DNA of 64,000 nucleotides from Spirochaetaceae bacterium (lineage in GTDB: Bacteria; Spirochaetota; Spirochaetia; Treponematales; Treponemataceae), in contig JAFQDD010000012.1 of the NCBI GenBank assembly GCA_017416145.1, forward strand, positions 186,001 through 250,000. The letters are read 5' to 3'. Positions 26,684-36,066 of this stretch are shown piece by piece. Both the position numbers and the translations under genes were made by a program. How positions within the stretch are numbered: position 1 is the stretch's first letter; each line of letters begins with the position of its first letter. A model generated the notes under the pieces. The model had not been told where the DNA came from. It ran no database searches and saw only the letters and a program-made list of their open reading frames with translations.

Positions 26684-28387
26684 TTATTTTTTTTGAAGCA
26701 ATAATCTTGCGTGTTCCAAAGAAGCTTCACTAAAAGCATCTCCAGACAACATTCGAGCAATTTCAGTAACTCTTTCTTCTGGAGATAATTCGTAGACAGT
26801 CGTAGTTGTCATAGAATCCTTTAGTGATTTTTCTATCTTAATTTGATTATCGGCGAAGGCTGCAATACTTGCAAGATGGGTAATACAAAAAATCTGATGA
26901 TTTTTAGACAATTCTTTTATGTGTTGCCCAACACTTACGGCAACTTCACCACCAATTCCTGTATCGATTTCATCAAAAACTAGAGTTTCTGTAGTATTTT
27001 CGTTTTCAACACTGCACAAAACTGTTTTCAGTGCCAACATTACCCGAGACAATTCACCACCAGAAGCAATTTTTGCCAAAGGTTTTAGAGGAGAACCAAT
27101 ATTTGCACTAAAAATAAACTCTACATCATCTATGCCATAAGGTCCACATTTTTGGGCTTCTGTATCTCCTGGCTTCAAATCCACTAAAACAGTAAATTCT
27201 GTGGCTTTCATACCAAGATTGGACAATACCTCGACTACAGCTTTTGACATTGTTGTAGCGGCCATTTTTCGCTTCTCAGAGAGTTTTTTAGCATCCCCGT
27301 AGACCTTTGATTCAAGTTCTTTTATTTCATTTTTCAAAAGACTTATCTTTTCTTCTGAAGAACTTAAATTTTCCAGTTGAATCTTTGCATTTTCCCCATA
27401 TTCAATCACTTCTGAAATAGGAGCGTTTACACTAGAAGCATACTTTTGCTTTAATTTATAAAGTTCAGTATTTCTTTCTTGAATCACCCGTAATCTTTCT
27501 GGGTCAAAAGTTAAAGAATTTCTATAATTTTTTAATTCTTCTGCAATGTCAGAAATTTCATAAAATGCGTTTTCAATGCGACTTTGTAAACTTTCTAAAT
27601 CCTTATCAATTTCAGAAGCTCGGGATAAGTTTCCATTTAATTTTTTAAGCAACGAGGATATTGTACCTTCACCACTAGAAACCATAGCAACACTAGTATC
27701 AACATCACTATATAATTGCTCGTATTGTAAAAGTTTAGTTTCTTCTGCGGCTAATTCTTCATCTTCAAAAGGTTTAAGTTTGCTTTTTTCGATTTCTTCG
27801 ATAGCAAAAGAAAGTAACATAACTTTTTCTTTTTTTTCTGTATCTGAAGTTGAAAGCTCTGCTAAAATTTTTCGTTTTTCCACAAGTGTTGAATATAATT
27901 TTGTAAAATCTTCAACTTCGGCTTCTAATCCAGCGTATGAATCAAGATATTTTCGGTGATTTTGAGCATACATCAAAGCTTGATGTTCGTGTTGTCCGTG
28001 AATATCAAACAAATAACTTGTAAATTCTGCTAGTTCAGCACGTGTTACAGGTGTGTTTTGTATCCAACTAGCAGATTTTCCAGAATCCTTTATCACCCGT
28101 CTAATAAGAATCGTGGAATCTTCCACATCGATAGCTCTTTCTTCTAGCCAAGTAAAGGCATCTTTACAATTTTTGTTTAGTGAAATTGAACCAGAAACTA
28201 TGGCTTCCTTTGTTCCAGCTCTAATTTGGTCAATACTTGCTTTGCCTCCTAGCAAAAAAGACAAAGCTCCTATCAAAATAGATTTTCCAGCTCCTGTTTC
28301 ACCAGTCAAAACTGTAAAACCTTCTGAAAAATCAATACTACAAGAGTCAATCAACGCAAAATTTTTAATTTGTAAAGTGTCAAGCAT
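26684..28387 (-). CDS. recN: DNA repair protein RecN
   Basis: RecN is an SMC-like ATPase that acts at DNA double-strand breaks. The 567-residue protein has the N-terminal MLDTLQIKNFALID strand, Walker A TGETGAGKS (~30), paired coiled-coil arms (about 150-350), then ABC signature ASGGELSRVMLALK and Walker B TLVFDEIDTGIGG. The start is ATG 28387, overlapping the end of nadK (TGA 28382-28380) by 8 bases. An upstream GTG at 28396 would add three residues. Length and motifs are normal. Confidence 0.96.
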   Translation of the reverse strand: MLDTLQIKNFALIDSCSIDFSEGFTVLTGETGAGKSILIGALSFLLGGKASIDQIRAGTKEAIVSGSISLNKNCKDAFTWLEERAIDVEDSTILIRRVIKDSGKSASWIQNTPVTRAELAEFTSYLFDIHGQHEHQALMYAQNHRKYLDSYAGLEAEVEDFTKLYSTLVEKRKILAELSTSDTEKKEKVMLLSFAIEEIEKSKLKPFEDEELAAEETKLLQYEQLYSDVDTSVAMVSSGEGTISSLLKKLNGNLSRASEIDKDLESLQSRIENAFYEISDIAEELKNYRNSLTFDPERLRVIQERNTELYKLKQKYASSVNAPISEVIEYGENAKIQLENLSSSEEKISLLKNEIKELESKVYGDAKKLSEKRKMAATTMSKAVVEVLSNLGMKATEFTVLVDLKPGDTEAQKCGPYGIDDVEFIFSANIGSPLKPLAKIASGGELSRVMLALKTVLCSVENENTTETLVFDEIDTGIGGEVAVSVGQHIKELSKNHQIFCITHLASIAAFADNQIKIEKSLKDSMTTTTVYELSPEERVTEIARMLSGDAFSEASLEHARLLLQKK

Positions 28388-29222
28388 TAGGACCACCAGA
28401 CCAACTTAGTTTAGATTGTAAAGCTGAATAAAAAACAGATGAATCACATCCTGCAAGTAAAGCTTTTTCTTTATTCCTCTCTATAATTATAATATCGTCT
28501 CTCATTAATTTTTTAATTTCTTGACCATCACAGGACAAAACTATTTCTGCTCCTCGAGATGGTAAAACTTTTATCATCAATTTTCCCTCTGAGTTTAGCA
28601 CCAAGGGGCGATTTGATAGAGAGAAAGGACAAATTGGACTTAGAACAAAAACATCCAAATCAGGATCCACAATTGGTCCGCCAGCCGCCGCTGAATATGC
28701 TGTAGAACCAGTGGATGTTGCAACAATTATTCCATCTGCTTTGAATTTTCCAAAAGACCGATTATTATATTCAACTATCAATTCAGAGATTTGAGCTGGG
28801 CCTCCAGTTCTTATCACAGCATCATTTAGTGGAGTTGATGTAAAAATGATTTCATCCTTTCTCAAAACTTTAACATCTAACAATGTTCGTTCTGCCACGG
28901 GAAGTTTATTTTCGATAAATTGAGTTAATGGTTCTTGCCATTTTTGAGGATCAATTCCTGCAATAAATCCAAATTGCCCCAAATTAATTGGAAAAACAGG
29001 AATTTGATGTTTACAAGCTATTCTAGCTGCATACAAAACTGTGCCATCACCACCAAGGGTTATTACAAAAGAAATACCTTCCAAGGAAAAACCCTTTGTA
29101 TCTTTTTCAAAAAACAAAGATATAGACTCGATATTCTTTTTTTTGAGAAAATCTTCTATATCTTTTGAAATCAATACAGCTTCTTCTTTATATCGATTCA
29201 GTATAATGAGACACTTTTTCAT
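28380..29222 (-). CDS. nadK: NAD kinase
   Basis: NAD kinase phosphorylates NAD to NADP. The 280-residue protein has GGDGTVLYAAR (the GGDG phosphate site) and STGSTAYSAAAGGPIVDP (NAD-binding and dimer motif). The N-terminal KCLIILNRYKEEA is the first Rossmann-like strand. It is 3 bases after the DegT-like gene and overlaps recN, so expression is coupled. nadK next to recN is a common bacterial arrangement. Confidence 0.95.
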   Translation of the reverse strand: MKKCLIILNRYKEEAVLISKDIEDFLKKKNIESISLFFEKDTKGFSLEGISFVITLGGDGTVLYAARIACKHQIPVFPINLGQFGFIAGIDPQKWQEPLTQFIENKLPVAERTLLDVKVLRKDEIIFTSTPLNDAVIRTGGPAQISELIVEYNNRSFGKFKADGIIVATSTGSTAYSAAAGGPIVDPDLDVFVLSPICPFSLSNRPLVLNSEGKLMIKVLPSRGAEIVLSCDGQEIKKLMRDDIIIIERNKEKALLAGCDSSVFYSALQSKLSWSGGPNA

Positions 29223-29225
29223 ATT

Positions 29226-30263
29226 TTATGGCAAGGTCGCTAATATTTTAGCAATTTTTGAGGCTTGTGAACTTCCAAGCATTGGATACAAAGGAAAATT
29301 TACACATCGAAGAAATAAAGATTTTGCATTTATACACTTTTCAGCAGCGTTTCCTTCATCACTTCGATTTGCTACGATTGAATCTTCAAATGCTGGAGCA
29401 ATTTCAATTTCTTTTTTATTTGCATACTGTTTTACGTCTTTCATCCCACTTTCCAAAACCACAGGAAATGAAAAAACCGCTTGAACGCCGTTTTCTACTG
29501 CACAAACTAAAGATTTATGACGACTTTGCATTAAAGAACGCATATACATTTCGTACATTTCTTTGCGAATTTCTTCGTTTTTGGAAGATTCTTTTAGTTG
29601 AACAAATGCTAAAGCAGCGTTAATATCAGGAAGTCTATCAGTTATCGGAGCTTTTTCTGCTAGATTTCTTAAAACTGCCCAATCTCGAGCTAAAGGAGCT
29701 AATAAACAAGCTCCACCACCAGCTGTCAATAAATCTCTTTCTTCTAAACCAAGAATAGAAAACACACCAAAAGTTCCAGCTTTTTTTTCACCGATAGAAG
29801 CCAATGAACTTTGAGAAATATCCTCGATAAGTGGGATTCCAAGTTCTAAGATTTCTTCCATATTTGGAAGTAAACCAGATGTTTCATGATAAAGTAAAAT
29901 TTTTCCACCATTTATCATACCTTGCTTAATTGTTTCAACTTCTACCAAAGCATTTGACGGAGAAACATCCAAAACCAAAGGCGTATAACCTAAATCCTCG
30001 ATTGCAGAATATTGCCAATCTGGAGCTAGGGCTGAAATCATAATTTTTGAATCTTTTTCTAGTTGAAAAGCTTTTAGTGCGTACTTCAAGGCAAGGGCTG
30101 GACTTCTAAGAGCAACCACCCCACTTACCCCAAAAAATTCTTTTACAGATTGTACTAAACGCAGATTTATCTCGCCTGGACCAGTTTTTTCTTCAACAAG
30201 ACAAGACAAAACTGCATCCATTTCTTTTCTGCGGATAGTTGAACTATATAATTGAACTTTCAT
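29226..30263 (-). CDS. DegT/DnrJ/StrS-fold protein lacking the PLP lysine
   Basis: A 345-residue protein of the DegT/DnrJ/EryC1/StrS aminotransferase family. Recognisable parts are the start (STIRRKEMDAVLSCLVE), the PLP-ring aspartate strand (PLIEDISQS) and the glycine-rich loop (TAGGGA). In active enzymes the loop is preceded by a Schiff-base lysine in the SFxxxKxx pattern. Here that stretch reads FSILGLEERDLLTAGGG, with no lysine. It is therefore unlikely to be an active aminotransferase; a sugar-binding, dehydratase-like or structural role is possible. It lies between cheW and nadK, as in T. pallidum as I recall, so it is conserved and not a decayed gene. Confidence 0.7.
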   Translation of the reverse strand: MKVQLYSSTIRRKEMDAVLSCLVEEKTGPGEINLRLVQSVKEFFGVSGVVALRSPALALKYALKAFQLEKDSKIMISALAPDWQYSAIEDLGYTPLVLDVSPSNALVEVETIKQGMINGGKILLYHETSGLLPNMEEILELGIPLIEDISQSSLASIGEKKAGTFGVFSILGLEERDLLTAGGGACLLAPLARDWAVLRNLAEKAPITDRLPDINAALAFVQLKESSKNEEIRKEMYEMYMRSLMQSRHKSLVCAVENGVQAVFSFPVVLESGMKDVKQYANKKEIEIAPAFEDSIVANRSDEGNAAEKCINAKSLFLRCVNFPLYPMLGSSQASKIAKILATLP

Positions 30264-30296
30264 TATTAAATGTCTATTCCTAAATTTTTCTTTTTG

Positions 30297-30779
30297 TTAT
30301 ACGTCTGCACCAACAAGTTTTTGCAAATCTTTTGGATTGAAAACTCGTCGAATATCAAGAATAATTAGATATCCATTTTCTTGACGGATAACACCGTGGA
30401 TATATTCTGTTCCAATACCAGTTAGCATCTGTGGTGGTGGTTTAATTTCTTCGTTTTTAACTTGAACAACTCTTTCGATTCTATCGATGATGATACCGAT
30501 TTTTATTCCATCGATATTTAAGATGATAAATCCGCCTTCATCTTCTTCATCCTCATCTGTTCTTTCTATTTGTTCAATACGAAATCGTTTATGCAAACTG
30601 ATAACAGGGATAATTTCACTACGAAGATTAAAAATACCTTCTACATAGTATGGAGCATTAGGAATTGGACGAATGTTTTGGATTTTTACAATTTCCTTAA
30701 CATCCATAATATCAACACCGTACAACTCTTGACCAAGTTGAAAAGTAACTAGTTGAAATTGAGATTCGCCGACTGCCAT
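30297..30779 (-). CDS. cheW: Chemotaxis coupling protein CheW
   Basis: CheW links chemoreceptors to the CheA kinase. The 160-residue protein has the family core: FQLVTFQLGQELYGVDIMDVKEI, then IRPIPNAPYYVEGIFNLRSEIIPVISL (the G.fNLRG.iipVidL motif) and GIIIDRIERVVQV. It has an AGGAG site just upstream and probably starts the operon continuing through the DegT-like gene, nadK and recN. Normal length. Confidence 0.95.
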   Translation of the reverse strand: MAVGESQFQLVTFQLGQELYGVDIMDVKEIVKIQNIRPIPNAPYYVEGIFNLRSEIIPVISLHKRFRIEQIERTDEDEEDEGGFIILNIDGIKIGIIIDRIERVVQVKNEEIKPPPQMLTGIGTEYIHGVIRQENGYLIILDIRRVFNPKDLQKLVGADV

Positions 30780-30807
30780 TTTTTCTCCTAAAGTTTAGTA
30801 TACAAAT

Positions 30808-30816
30808 ATTATAGCA
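30808..30816 (-). promoter_or_regulatory. Extended -10 promoter for cheW
   Basis: On the minus strand, TGCTATAAT: a perfect TATAAT with an upstream TG one base away (extended -10). No clear -35 is seen. It lies about 29 bases before the cheW ATG. Confidence 0.5.
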
Positions 30817-30929
30817 TAAAATGCTCAATTATCAGAATACAATGATTTGATTTTTTTTACAAGTTAGAAAAATATGTAATAATTTTTTTCTAATTTTATG
30901 AAAATACAACACAATTTAGAAAAATTGGT

Positions 30930-30963
30930 AAAAAAAAGGACTGACTACAAAGCCAGTCCTTTT
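30930..30963 (-). terminator. Intrinsic terminator of rpmE
   Basis: On the minus strand, a 10-bp stem (plus arms AAAAGGACTG 30934-30943 and CAGTCCTTTT 30954-30963) is followed by U residues. The A-rich approach may also allow it to act on the other strand. Confidence 0.8.
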
Positions 30964-30988
30964 CAAATCCCACCCAAATTGGAAAGAT

Positions 30989-31192
30989 TTATTGTTTAAT
31001 GTTGTAGCGCTTGTTAAAGCGTTCGATACGACCAGCTGTGTCAACCAATTTTTGTTTTCCTGTGAAGAATGGGTGACAAGCTGAACAAATTTCAACATTG
31101 ATGTTTTTTACTGTAGAACGTGTTTCAATTACGTTTCCACATACACATGTAATTTTTGTTAATTCGTAGTTTGGATGAATTCCTTCTTTCAT
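30989..31192 (-). CDS. rpmE: 50S ribosomal protein L31 (zinc type)
   Basis: A 67-residue L31. It starts MKEGIHPNY and has CVC and CSAC cysteines (C16, C18, C36 and C39 region), so it is the zinc-binding form. The conserved [24 protein letters not shown] tail is present. A GGAGG site precedes the ATG. It follows rho by 85 bases and ends in its own terminator. Confidence 0.96.
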   Translation of the reverse strand: MKEGIHPNYELTKITCVCGNVIETRSTVKNINVEICSACHPFFTGKQKLVDTAGRIERFNKRYNIKQ

Positions 31193-31277
31193 CTTTTTGC
31201 CTCCTGAATATTAATAAAAGATTTGCCCGAATACTTAAAGTATTAACTCAAAAAGTATTCACAAATCCAAAATTTTA

Positions 31278-32909
31278 TCATTCACCTACGCTATTCATTG
31301 AACGTAGGAATGCTTCATTATTCTTACTTTTTCGCATTCTGTCAATAACTAATTCCAAAATTTCTCCATCATCCATAGGACTTATGATATTTCGGAATCC
31401 CCAAATCTTTTGTAGCTCTTCTTCGGAAAGAAGTAAGTCCTCTTTTCGAGTACCAGACTTTTTGATATTGATAGCTGGGAACAATCTTCTGTCTGCAAGT
31501 TTTCTATCAAGATTGATTTCCATATTACCAGTACCTTTAAACTCTTCAAAGATAACTTCATCCATACGGCTACCAGTTTCTATCAATGCAGTAGAAATAA
31601 TTGTTAAACTTCCACCCTCTTCCACATTTCGAGCAGCTCCGAAAAAGCGCTTTGGTTTATGAAGTGCGTTAGAATCAACACCACCGGATAAAACCTTTCC
31701 AGAAGTTGGAACTGTTTGGTTATATGCTCGAGCCAAACGAGTAATTGAATCCAAGAAAATTACAACATCTCGTTTGTGTTCTACAAGTCGTTTTGCTTTT
31801 TCCAAAACCATTTCTGCAACTTGAACGTGACGAGAAGCTTGTTCATCAAAGGTTGAAGAAATAACTTCGGCGTTAATTGAGCGTTCCATTTCTGTAACTT
31901 CTTCTGGACGTTCATCAATTAAAAGCACAATTATCTTGATTTCTGGATGATTTGCTGTAATTGCATTGGCAACTTTTTGTAAAAAGATTGTTTTACCAGC
32001 CTTTGGCGGAGCAACAATCAATGCACGTTGACCTTTTCCAATTGGTGAAAACAAATCCATAATACGTGTAGAAAGTTCTTCTGTTTTTGTTTCTAAGCGG
32101 ATTTTTTCATTTGGATACAATGGGGTAAGATTTTCAAAAGGAATACGAGTTTGAGCAGCTCTTGTATCATCATCATTTACTGTTTCAATGCGTAAAAGTG
32201 CAAAAAATCTTTCTCCATCTTTTGGAGAGCGAATCTGACCATAAACAGTATCACCTGTTTTTAGGTTAAAAAGTCTAATTTGACTTGGTGAAATGTAAAT
32301 ATCATCAGGACCTGGTAAATAACTATTTTGTGGAGAACGTAAAAATCCGTATCCGTCTGGAAGAATTTCTAGAACACCAGATGCAAAAATAATTCCACCG
32401 TGTTCTGTGTGAGCTTTCAAAATCACAAAAATCAATTCTTGCTTTTTCATTGGAGCAAGTTCATCTCTTTGTAATCCGTATTGTGTTGCTAAATCTCTCA
32501 AGTCATGCATACGCATAACAGATAAATCATTGATGATTAACTTTGGTTTATCTTCCCGATTTGTATCTAAATTGGATTTTGGTTCTAGTGTTTTTTGGGT
32601 TTTAATTTCTTCTTGTGATTCTTCTGTATTGGTTGATTCAACAACTTTGTGTTTAATAACTTTCTTTACAGCTTTTACAGGTTGACCTTCTCCGTCTAGT
32701 TTTTCAACCCGTCTTTTTAGTTTTGGACTAATAACAACTTTTGCTCTAACAGCAGGTTCATCAACAGGGTTTTCTTCAGTTGTGGAAACTTCTTCTACAA
32801 CTGTATCTTCTGTAGACTGGTCAAGATTTAAGTTGTCTTGCTCTTCAATTCCCGATGTAATTTCTGAATCAGACGTATCTACAAAACGTCTTCTTTGAAT
32901 CGGTGCCAT
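31278..32909 (-). CDS. rho: Transcription termination factor Rho
   Basis: Rho is a hexameric RNA helicase that terminates transcription. The 543-residue protein is longer than E. coli Rho because of an acidic, Thr/Glu-rich N-terminal extension (about 1-120). Then follow the Rho_N helices ([14 protein letters not shown]), the OB-fold RNA-binding domain ([24 protein letters not shown]), Walker A APPKAGKT (~300), Walker [17 protein letters not shown], the Q-loop region and the R-loop. All motor motifs are intact. A sigma-70 promoter and a ~74-base leader with a small hairpin precede it. Confidence 0.96.
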   Translation of the reverse strand: MAPIQRRRFVDTSDSEITSGIEEQDNLNLDQSTEDTVVEEVSTTEENPVDEPAVRAKVVISPKLKRRVEKLDGEGQPVKAVKKVIKHKVVESTNTEESQEEIKTQKTLEPKSNLDTNREDKPKLIINDLSVMRMHDLRDLATQYGLQRDELAPMKKQELIFVILKAHTEHGGIIFASGVLEILPDGYGFLRSPQNSYLPGPDDIYISPSQIRLFNLKTGDTVYGQIRSPKDGERFFALLRIETVNDDDTRAAQTRIPFENLTPLYPNEKIRLETKTEELSTRIMDLFSPIGKGQRALIVAPPKAGKTIFLQKVANAITANHPEIKIIVLLIDERPEEVTEMERSINAEVISSTFDEQASRHVQVAEMVLEKAKRLVEHKRDVVIFLDSITRLARAYNQTVPTSGKVLSGGVDSNALHKPKRFFGAARNVEEGGSLTIISTALIETGSRMDEVIFEEFKGTGNMEINLDRKLADRRLFPAINIKKSGTRKEDLLLSEEELQKIWGFRNIISPMDDGEILELVIDRMRKSKNNEAFLRSMNSVGE

Positions 32910-32942
32910 AAAAACTCCATATTAAATGTAAATGAATATAAA

Positions 32943-33019
32943 ATGCTCGAATCAGCATCCTTTAGACGTGAATTTTAGTATGTAAAACAACTATAATTCA
33001 CAATAATATTTCCTGTCAA
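32943..33019 (-). promoter_or_regulatory. rho promoter and leader hairpin
   Basis: On the minus strand, TTGACA (plus 33014-33019), an 18-base spacer and TATAGT (plus 32990-32995) form a good sigma-70 promoter. The leader then holds a perfect 5-bp hairpin, ATGCT/AGCAT (32943-32958), followed by U-rich sequence. rho is autoregulated by attenuation in other bacteria; this hairpin is a candidate site. Confidence 0.6.
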
Positions 33020-33021
33020 GA

Positions 33022-33504
33022 TTATTTTTCTTCTGTATCATCCTCTGACGAATCTTTTTCTTCTTCAACTTCTTCTTCATCAGATTTGATTTCTTTTTCA
33101 ACCTTTCCTTGAACTGCATCTTTGTATTCTGTAGCATTTACAGAAAAAATATCCACATCTGGCAATTTGTCAAACATAGAAATTTTTCCCTTAAAATCTA
33201 CATTATCTGCAATTCTTAATTTTTTTGTAGAAACATCACCCTCGATTTTACTTCCAGAACTCATTTCCAATTTTGTATCTGCAAAAATATTACCTTTTAC
33301 CTTTCCAGCAATGATAACTTCATTTGCAGTTAAAGAATCAACATTACATTCAGCTGTTTTGGCGATTTCAAGATTTCCTGTTGATTTTATAGTTCCCTCA
33401 AATTTTCCAGTAATAACCAAATTATCTGTATATTCTAAAACTCCAGAAAAAACTGTTTCTTCTCCAAAAACTGTAAGATTTGATTGATTTTTATTTCGAG
33501 TCAT
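33022..33504 (-). CDS. Bactofilin
   Basis: A 160-residue bactofilin (DUF583), a beta-helical polymer-forming cytoskeletal protein. The core (about 10-110) shows the repeating pattern LVITGKFEGTIKSTGNLEI, then EVIIAGKVKGNIFADTKLEM, then SKIEGDVSTKKLRI. A long Glu/Asp-rich tail follows. Bactofilins guide peptidoglycan synthesis and cell shape, including spirochaete coiling. It starts 2 bases after lnt ends and is probably in the hup-lnt operon. Confidence 0.92.
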   Translation of the reverse strand: MTRNKNQSNLTVFGEETVFSGVLEYTDNLVITGKFEGTIKSTGNLEIAKTAECNVDSLTANEVIIAGKVKGNIFADTKLEMSSGSKIEGDVSTKKLRIADNVDFKGKISMFDKLPDVDIFSVNATEYKDAVQGKVEKEIKSDEEEVEEEKDSSEDDTEEK

Positions 33505-33506
33505 AT

Positions 33507-35114
33507 TTATTTTTCCTTTTTTGATTTTTTATAAATTTGCATTATTCCACCAAAAATCAATAGAATAAAGGCAAATATTGTAAATAATACTCCCGCATAA
33601 TCACCAAATCTTGTATAAATCGTAGGTTTATAGTCAGTAATTAGAGGAATTGTGCTAACTAAGTAATTTTCTTCAAATGGTGCAATAGAAGCCGTTATTC
33701 GTCCATTTGGATCTACAAAAACAGTTTCGCCAGAAGCTGTTGCCCTCACAGAAGGAACTCTATTTTCCACAGAACGGAATACAGCCATAGACAAATGTTG
33801 TAATTGACAAGCTCTACTTCTTGCCCAAGAATCGTTGGACATATTCACAAAGGCTCTAGCACCATTATTTACGAACCTTCTTCCAATATAACCAAAAGTA
33901 TCTTCAAAGCAAATAGGAACTGAAAATTTTAATCCATCAATTTCAAAAACCACAGGTTCAGTTCCCTTTTCCCAAAAGTGAGTATCATTTTCTTCCAATA
34001 GTTTGTATACAAAAGGTAACTGTTTTTTGAAAGGAAAATGCTCAGTAAAAGGAACTAAGTGCATTTTTCGATATTTTTCTGGTTGAGGAGGAATTACATT
34101 TTCTTTTGGAGTAAAAACCAATGCAGCATTGTAATCCAAAAGAGTGTAATTTCCCTCTGAATCATAACCCATAACCCCATCATCATTTCCAATAACAAAT
34201 GGAACAGGTTTTGAATCAATATATGTCAACAAAGTATTTACAAGGTTAAAAGAATTTCTATTTAATCTTTTTTCATAATGCCATTGAATTCTTGGAACAA
34301 AAGCTGTTTCTGGCCAAACTACAAAACTGATATTCGGATTTGAATTCAAAGCCTCATCAGATAGATTCATAAGCACATTCAAATCTTTTTTGTACGCTTC
34401 TTCACCGCCGACCCAAGGGTCAGAGTTTGTTTGCACCAAAGCGATTGTTCTAGTTTCATAAGTTGAATAATCTTTTTGTGAAACAAATCCAAAAATCAAC
34501 ACTGAAACATAAACAACAAGCCAAATTATTGCTGATATTTTATGATTGTAAATCTTAGTTTTCCAAGATTTTGAAGAATCGTTGATAAGGGCTGTAAACC
34601 AAGCAGATGGAAATGTAATAATTCCGCTTAAACCAAACACGCCCAAAAGTGAAGCAGCCTGAATAAAGGGAATAAATTTCCAGTGGGAATATGCTGTAAC
34701 TCCATAATTAAAACCGGAAAATCCCAAGGTTTTGACATATTCATAAGCACACCAAACAATCCACTGGGCAAAAGCTTTGTTTTTTGGAAAGAATACGGTA
34801 ACTGCTTTCATAAGGGGAAAGGCTACCATAAGGTATAAACCATACATTCCAGCGATAACAGGCATAGATGCTGGGTTAAATGTGCCTAACCAAGATACAA
34901 AAACACAATAACACAAAGTACCATAAGCAAAACCGTATAGCCAAACAGTCTTCCAAGAAGCTCTTTGTGTTAATAAAAAAACTGGTATAAATGCAAAATA
35001 TGATAAAAAAGGTAATCCCATATTACACAAATCTGTAGGATGTGCTAAAGCGAAACACAACACACCAATTATCAACAAACCAAGATTTTGTAAAAGGATT
35101 TTTTTATCTATCAT
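33507..35114 (-). CDS. lnt: Apolipoprotein N-acyltransferase Lnt
   Basis: Lnt adds the third acyl chain to lipoproteins at the outer face of the inner membrane. The 535-residue protein has about six N-terminal membrane segments, a periplasmic carbon-nitrogen-hydrolase domain and a final membrane helix. The catalytic triad is visible: Glu in FVVWPETAF (~265), Lys in KMHLVPFTEHFPF (~350) and Cys in VPICFEDTFG (~400). It lies 12 bases after the HU gene. Confidence 0.95.
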   Translation of the reverse strand: MIDKKILLQNLGLLIIGVLCFALAHPTDLCNMGLPFLSYFAFIPVFLLTQRASWKTVWLYGFAYGTLCYCVFVSWLGTFNPASMPVIAGMYGLYLMVAFPLMKAVTVFFPKNKAFAQWIVWCAYEYVKTLGFSGFNYGVTAYSHWKFIPFIQAASLLGVFGLSGIITFPSAWFTALINDSSKSWKTKIYNHKISAIIWLVVYVSVLIFGFVSQKDYSTYETRTIALVQTNSDPWVGGEEAYKKDLNVLMNLSDEALNSNPNISFVVWPETAFVPRIQWHYEKRLNRNSFNLVNTLLTYIDSKPVPFVIGNDDGVMGYDSEGNYTLLDYNAALVFTPKENVIPPQPEKYRKMHLVPFTEHFPFKKQLPFVYKLLEENDTHFWEKGTEPVVFEIDGLKFSVPICFEDTFGYIGRRFVNNGARAFVNMSNDSWARSRACQLQHLSMAVFRSVENRVPSVRATASGETVFVDPNGRITASIAPFEENYLVSTIPLITDYKPTIYTRFGDYAGVLFTIFAFILLIFGGIMQIYKKSKKEK

Positions 35115-35126
35115 TTATAAGTGCCA

Positions 35127-35441
35127 CTATTTTGTTTTTGGAGTTTCTAATTCCCACAAAGCATTTTTTAATTCTTGACCAGAACGGAAAGCTGCCACAT
35201 AGTGTGGTTCAACAGAAACTGGAGCTCCTGTTTTTGGATTTCTAGCTTTTTCTCTTCCCTTTCTAAGTCTTAATTCAAAAGTTCCAAAACCACGCAATTC
35301 TATGGTAGAACCATCTTTTAAGCTATTTTTTATTTCATCTAATAATGATTCAAGTACAGCTTGTACTACTTTTTTTTCGCAATTAACTTTGGCATGAACA
35401 GACTCTACTAAATCAAATTTTGTAACTTTATTTCCTGCCAT
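35127..35441 (-). CDS. hup: HU/IHF-family DNA-binding protein
   Basis: A 104-residue nucleoid protein of the HU/IHF family. The core has KFDLVESVHAKVNCEKK, VLESLLDEIKNSLKDGSTIELRGFGTFELR and the DNA-binding arm RKGREKARNPKTG. I start at ATG 35441 (MAGNKVTK); the upstream in-frame TTG is part of its GAGG ribosome site. It begins the lnt-bactofilin transcript. Confidence 0.95.
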   Translation of the reverse strand: MAGNKVTKFDLVESVHAKVNCEKKVVQAVLESLLDEIKNSLKDGSTIELRGFGTFELRLRKGREKARNPKTGAPVSVEPHYVAAFRSGQELKNALWELETPKTK

Positions 35442-35536
35442 TATACACCTCAATATTAAAATATTATTTTGATTTTTTGTACCTGCTTATCAATTTTTCC
35501 GAGGTACTATTATAAGATTTATGTAAATTAAATAAT

Positions 35537-35593
35537 TTAAAAAAGAAAGCGGAGAAACCGGAATCCAAAAATTATGAATCCCCCGGTTCCTCC
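35537..35593 (-). terminator. Intrinsic terminator of rpsT
   Basis: On the minus strand, a GC-rich hairpin (arms about GGAGGAACCGG and CCGGTTTCTCC, plus 35551-35593) with a long AT-rich loop is followed by CTTTCTTTTTT. Confidence 0.8.
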
Positions 35594-35600
35594 TTAAGCC

Positions 35601-35879
35601 TTATTTCTCTGCTGCAAATGTAACATTATAAAGTTTCATCATGCGAGATTTCTTACGAGAAACGGCATTCTTAGACAAAATTCCTTTACTTCCAGCTGTA
35701 TCAAGTTCTTTTACAAGAGCTTGTAGTCTTTCTGAAGCAAGGGCAGAGTCTTTAGCATGTACAGCTTCTATAAATTTTCTAGCGCTAGTGCGTGCTGAAC
35801 TTTTTGCTGCTTTGTTACGCATGCGGCGTTCTTCGCTCTGTCTATGTCTTTTTTCTGCAGATGATTGTTTAACTGCCAA
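35601..35879 (-). CDS. rpsT: 30S ribosomal protein S20 (UUG start)
   Basis: A 92-residue S20. It begins with a TTG codon at 35879 (then AVKQSSAEKRHRQSEERRMRNKA) that lies a few bases after GGAGG; no ATG could give the full protein. KSSARTSARKFIEAV and the C-terminal GILSKNAVSRKKSRMMK are typical of S20. E. coli rpsT also starts with UUG and is autoregulated in translation. A sigma-70 promoter lies upstream. Confidence 0.95.
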   Translation of the reverse strand: MAVKQSSAEKRHRQSEERRMRNKAAKSSARTSARKFIEAVHAKDSALASERLQALVKELDTAGSKGILSKNAVSRKKSRMMKLYNVTFAAEK

Positions 35880-35909
35880 AGGAGACCCTCCAAACTAAAA
35901 CTGTAGGTT

Positions 35910-35938
35910 ATGTTACCAAACAGATTTTGATTAGTCAA
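35910..35938 (-). promoter_or_regulatory. Sigma-70 promoter for rpsT
   Basis: On the minus strand, TTGACT, 17 bases, TAACAT. It lies about 30 bases before the rpsT start codon and is divergent from the promoter at 36005. Confidence 0.6.
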
Positions 35939-36004
35939 GTATGTTTTGCATATCTAAAATATATTATTGCATAATTTTATGCGAATTTTATTAGACAAAA
36001 TGTG

Positions 36005-36033
36005 TTGACTACAAATTGTTATTTGTGTATATT
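36005..36033 (+). promoter_or_regulatory. Strong sigma-70 promoter for the zinc-ribbon gene
   Basis: TTGACT (36005-36010), a 17-base spacer and TATATT (36028-36033). Each box matches the consensus at five of six positions, ahead of a perfect GGAGG ribosome-binding site. Confidence 0.75.
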
Positions 36034-36066
36034 TCAAAAAGGAAAATCATTTTTCGGAGGCATAGT

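Noticed and set aside
26840-26860. Minus-strand GCCGATAA inside recN
   Set aside because: Coding sequence, no TAAA 14-16 bases upstream, no gene start nearby.
27576-28409. Antisense open frames over recN
   Set aside because: Serine/phenylalanine-rich shadows typical of AT-rich coding DNA; the minus-strand gene is certain.
33122-33487. Open frame of 121 codons on + over bactofilin
   Set aside because: Antisense shadow of a repetitive beta-helix gene.
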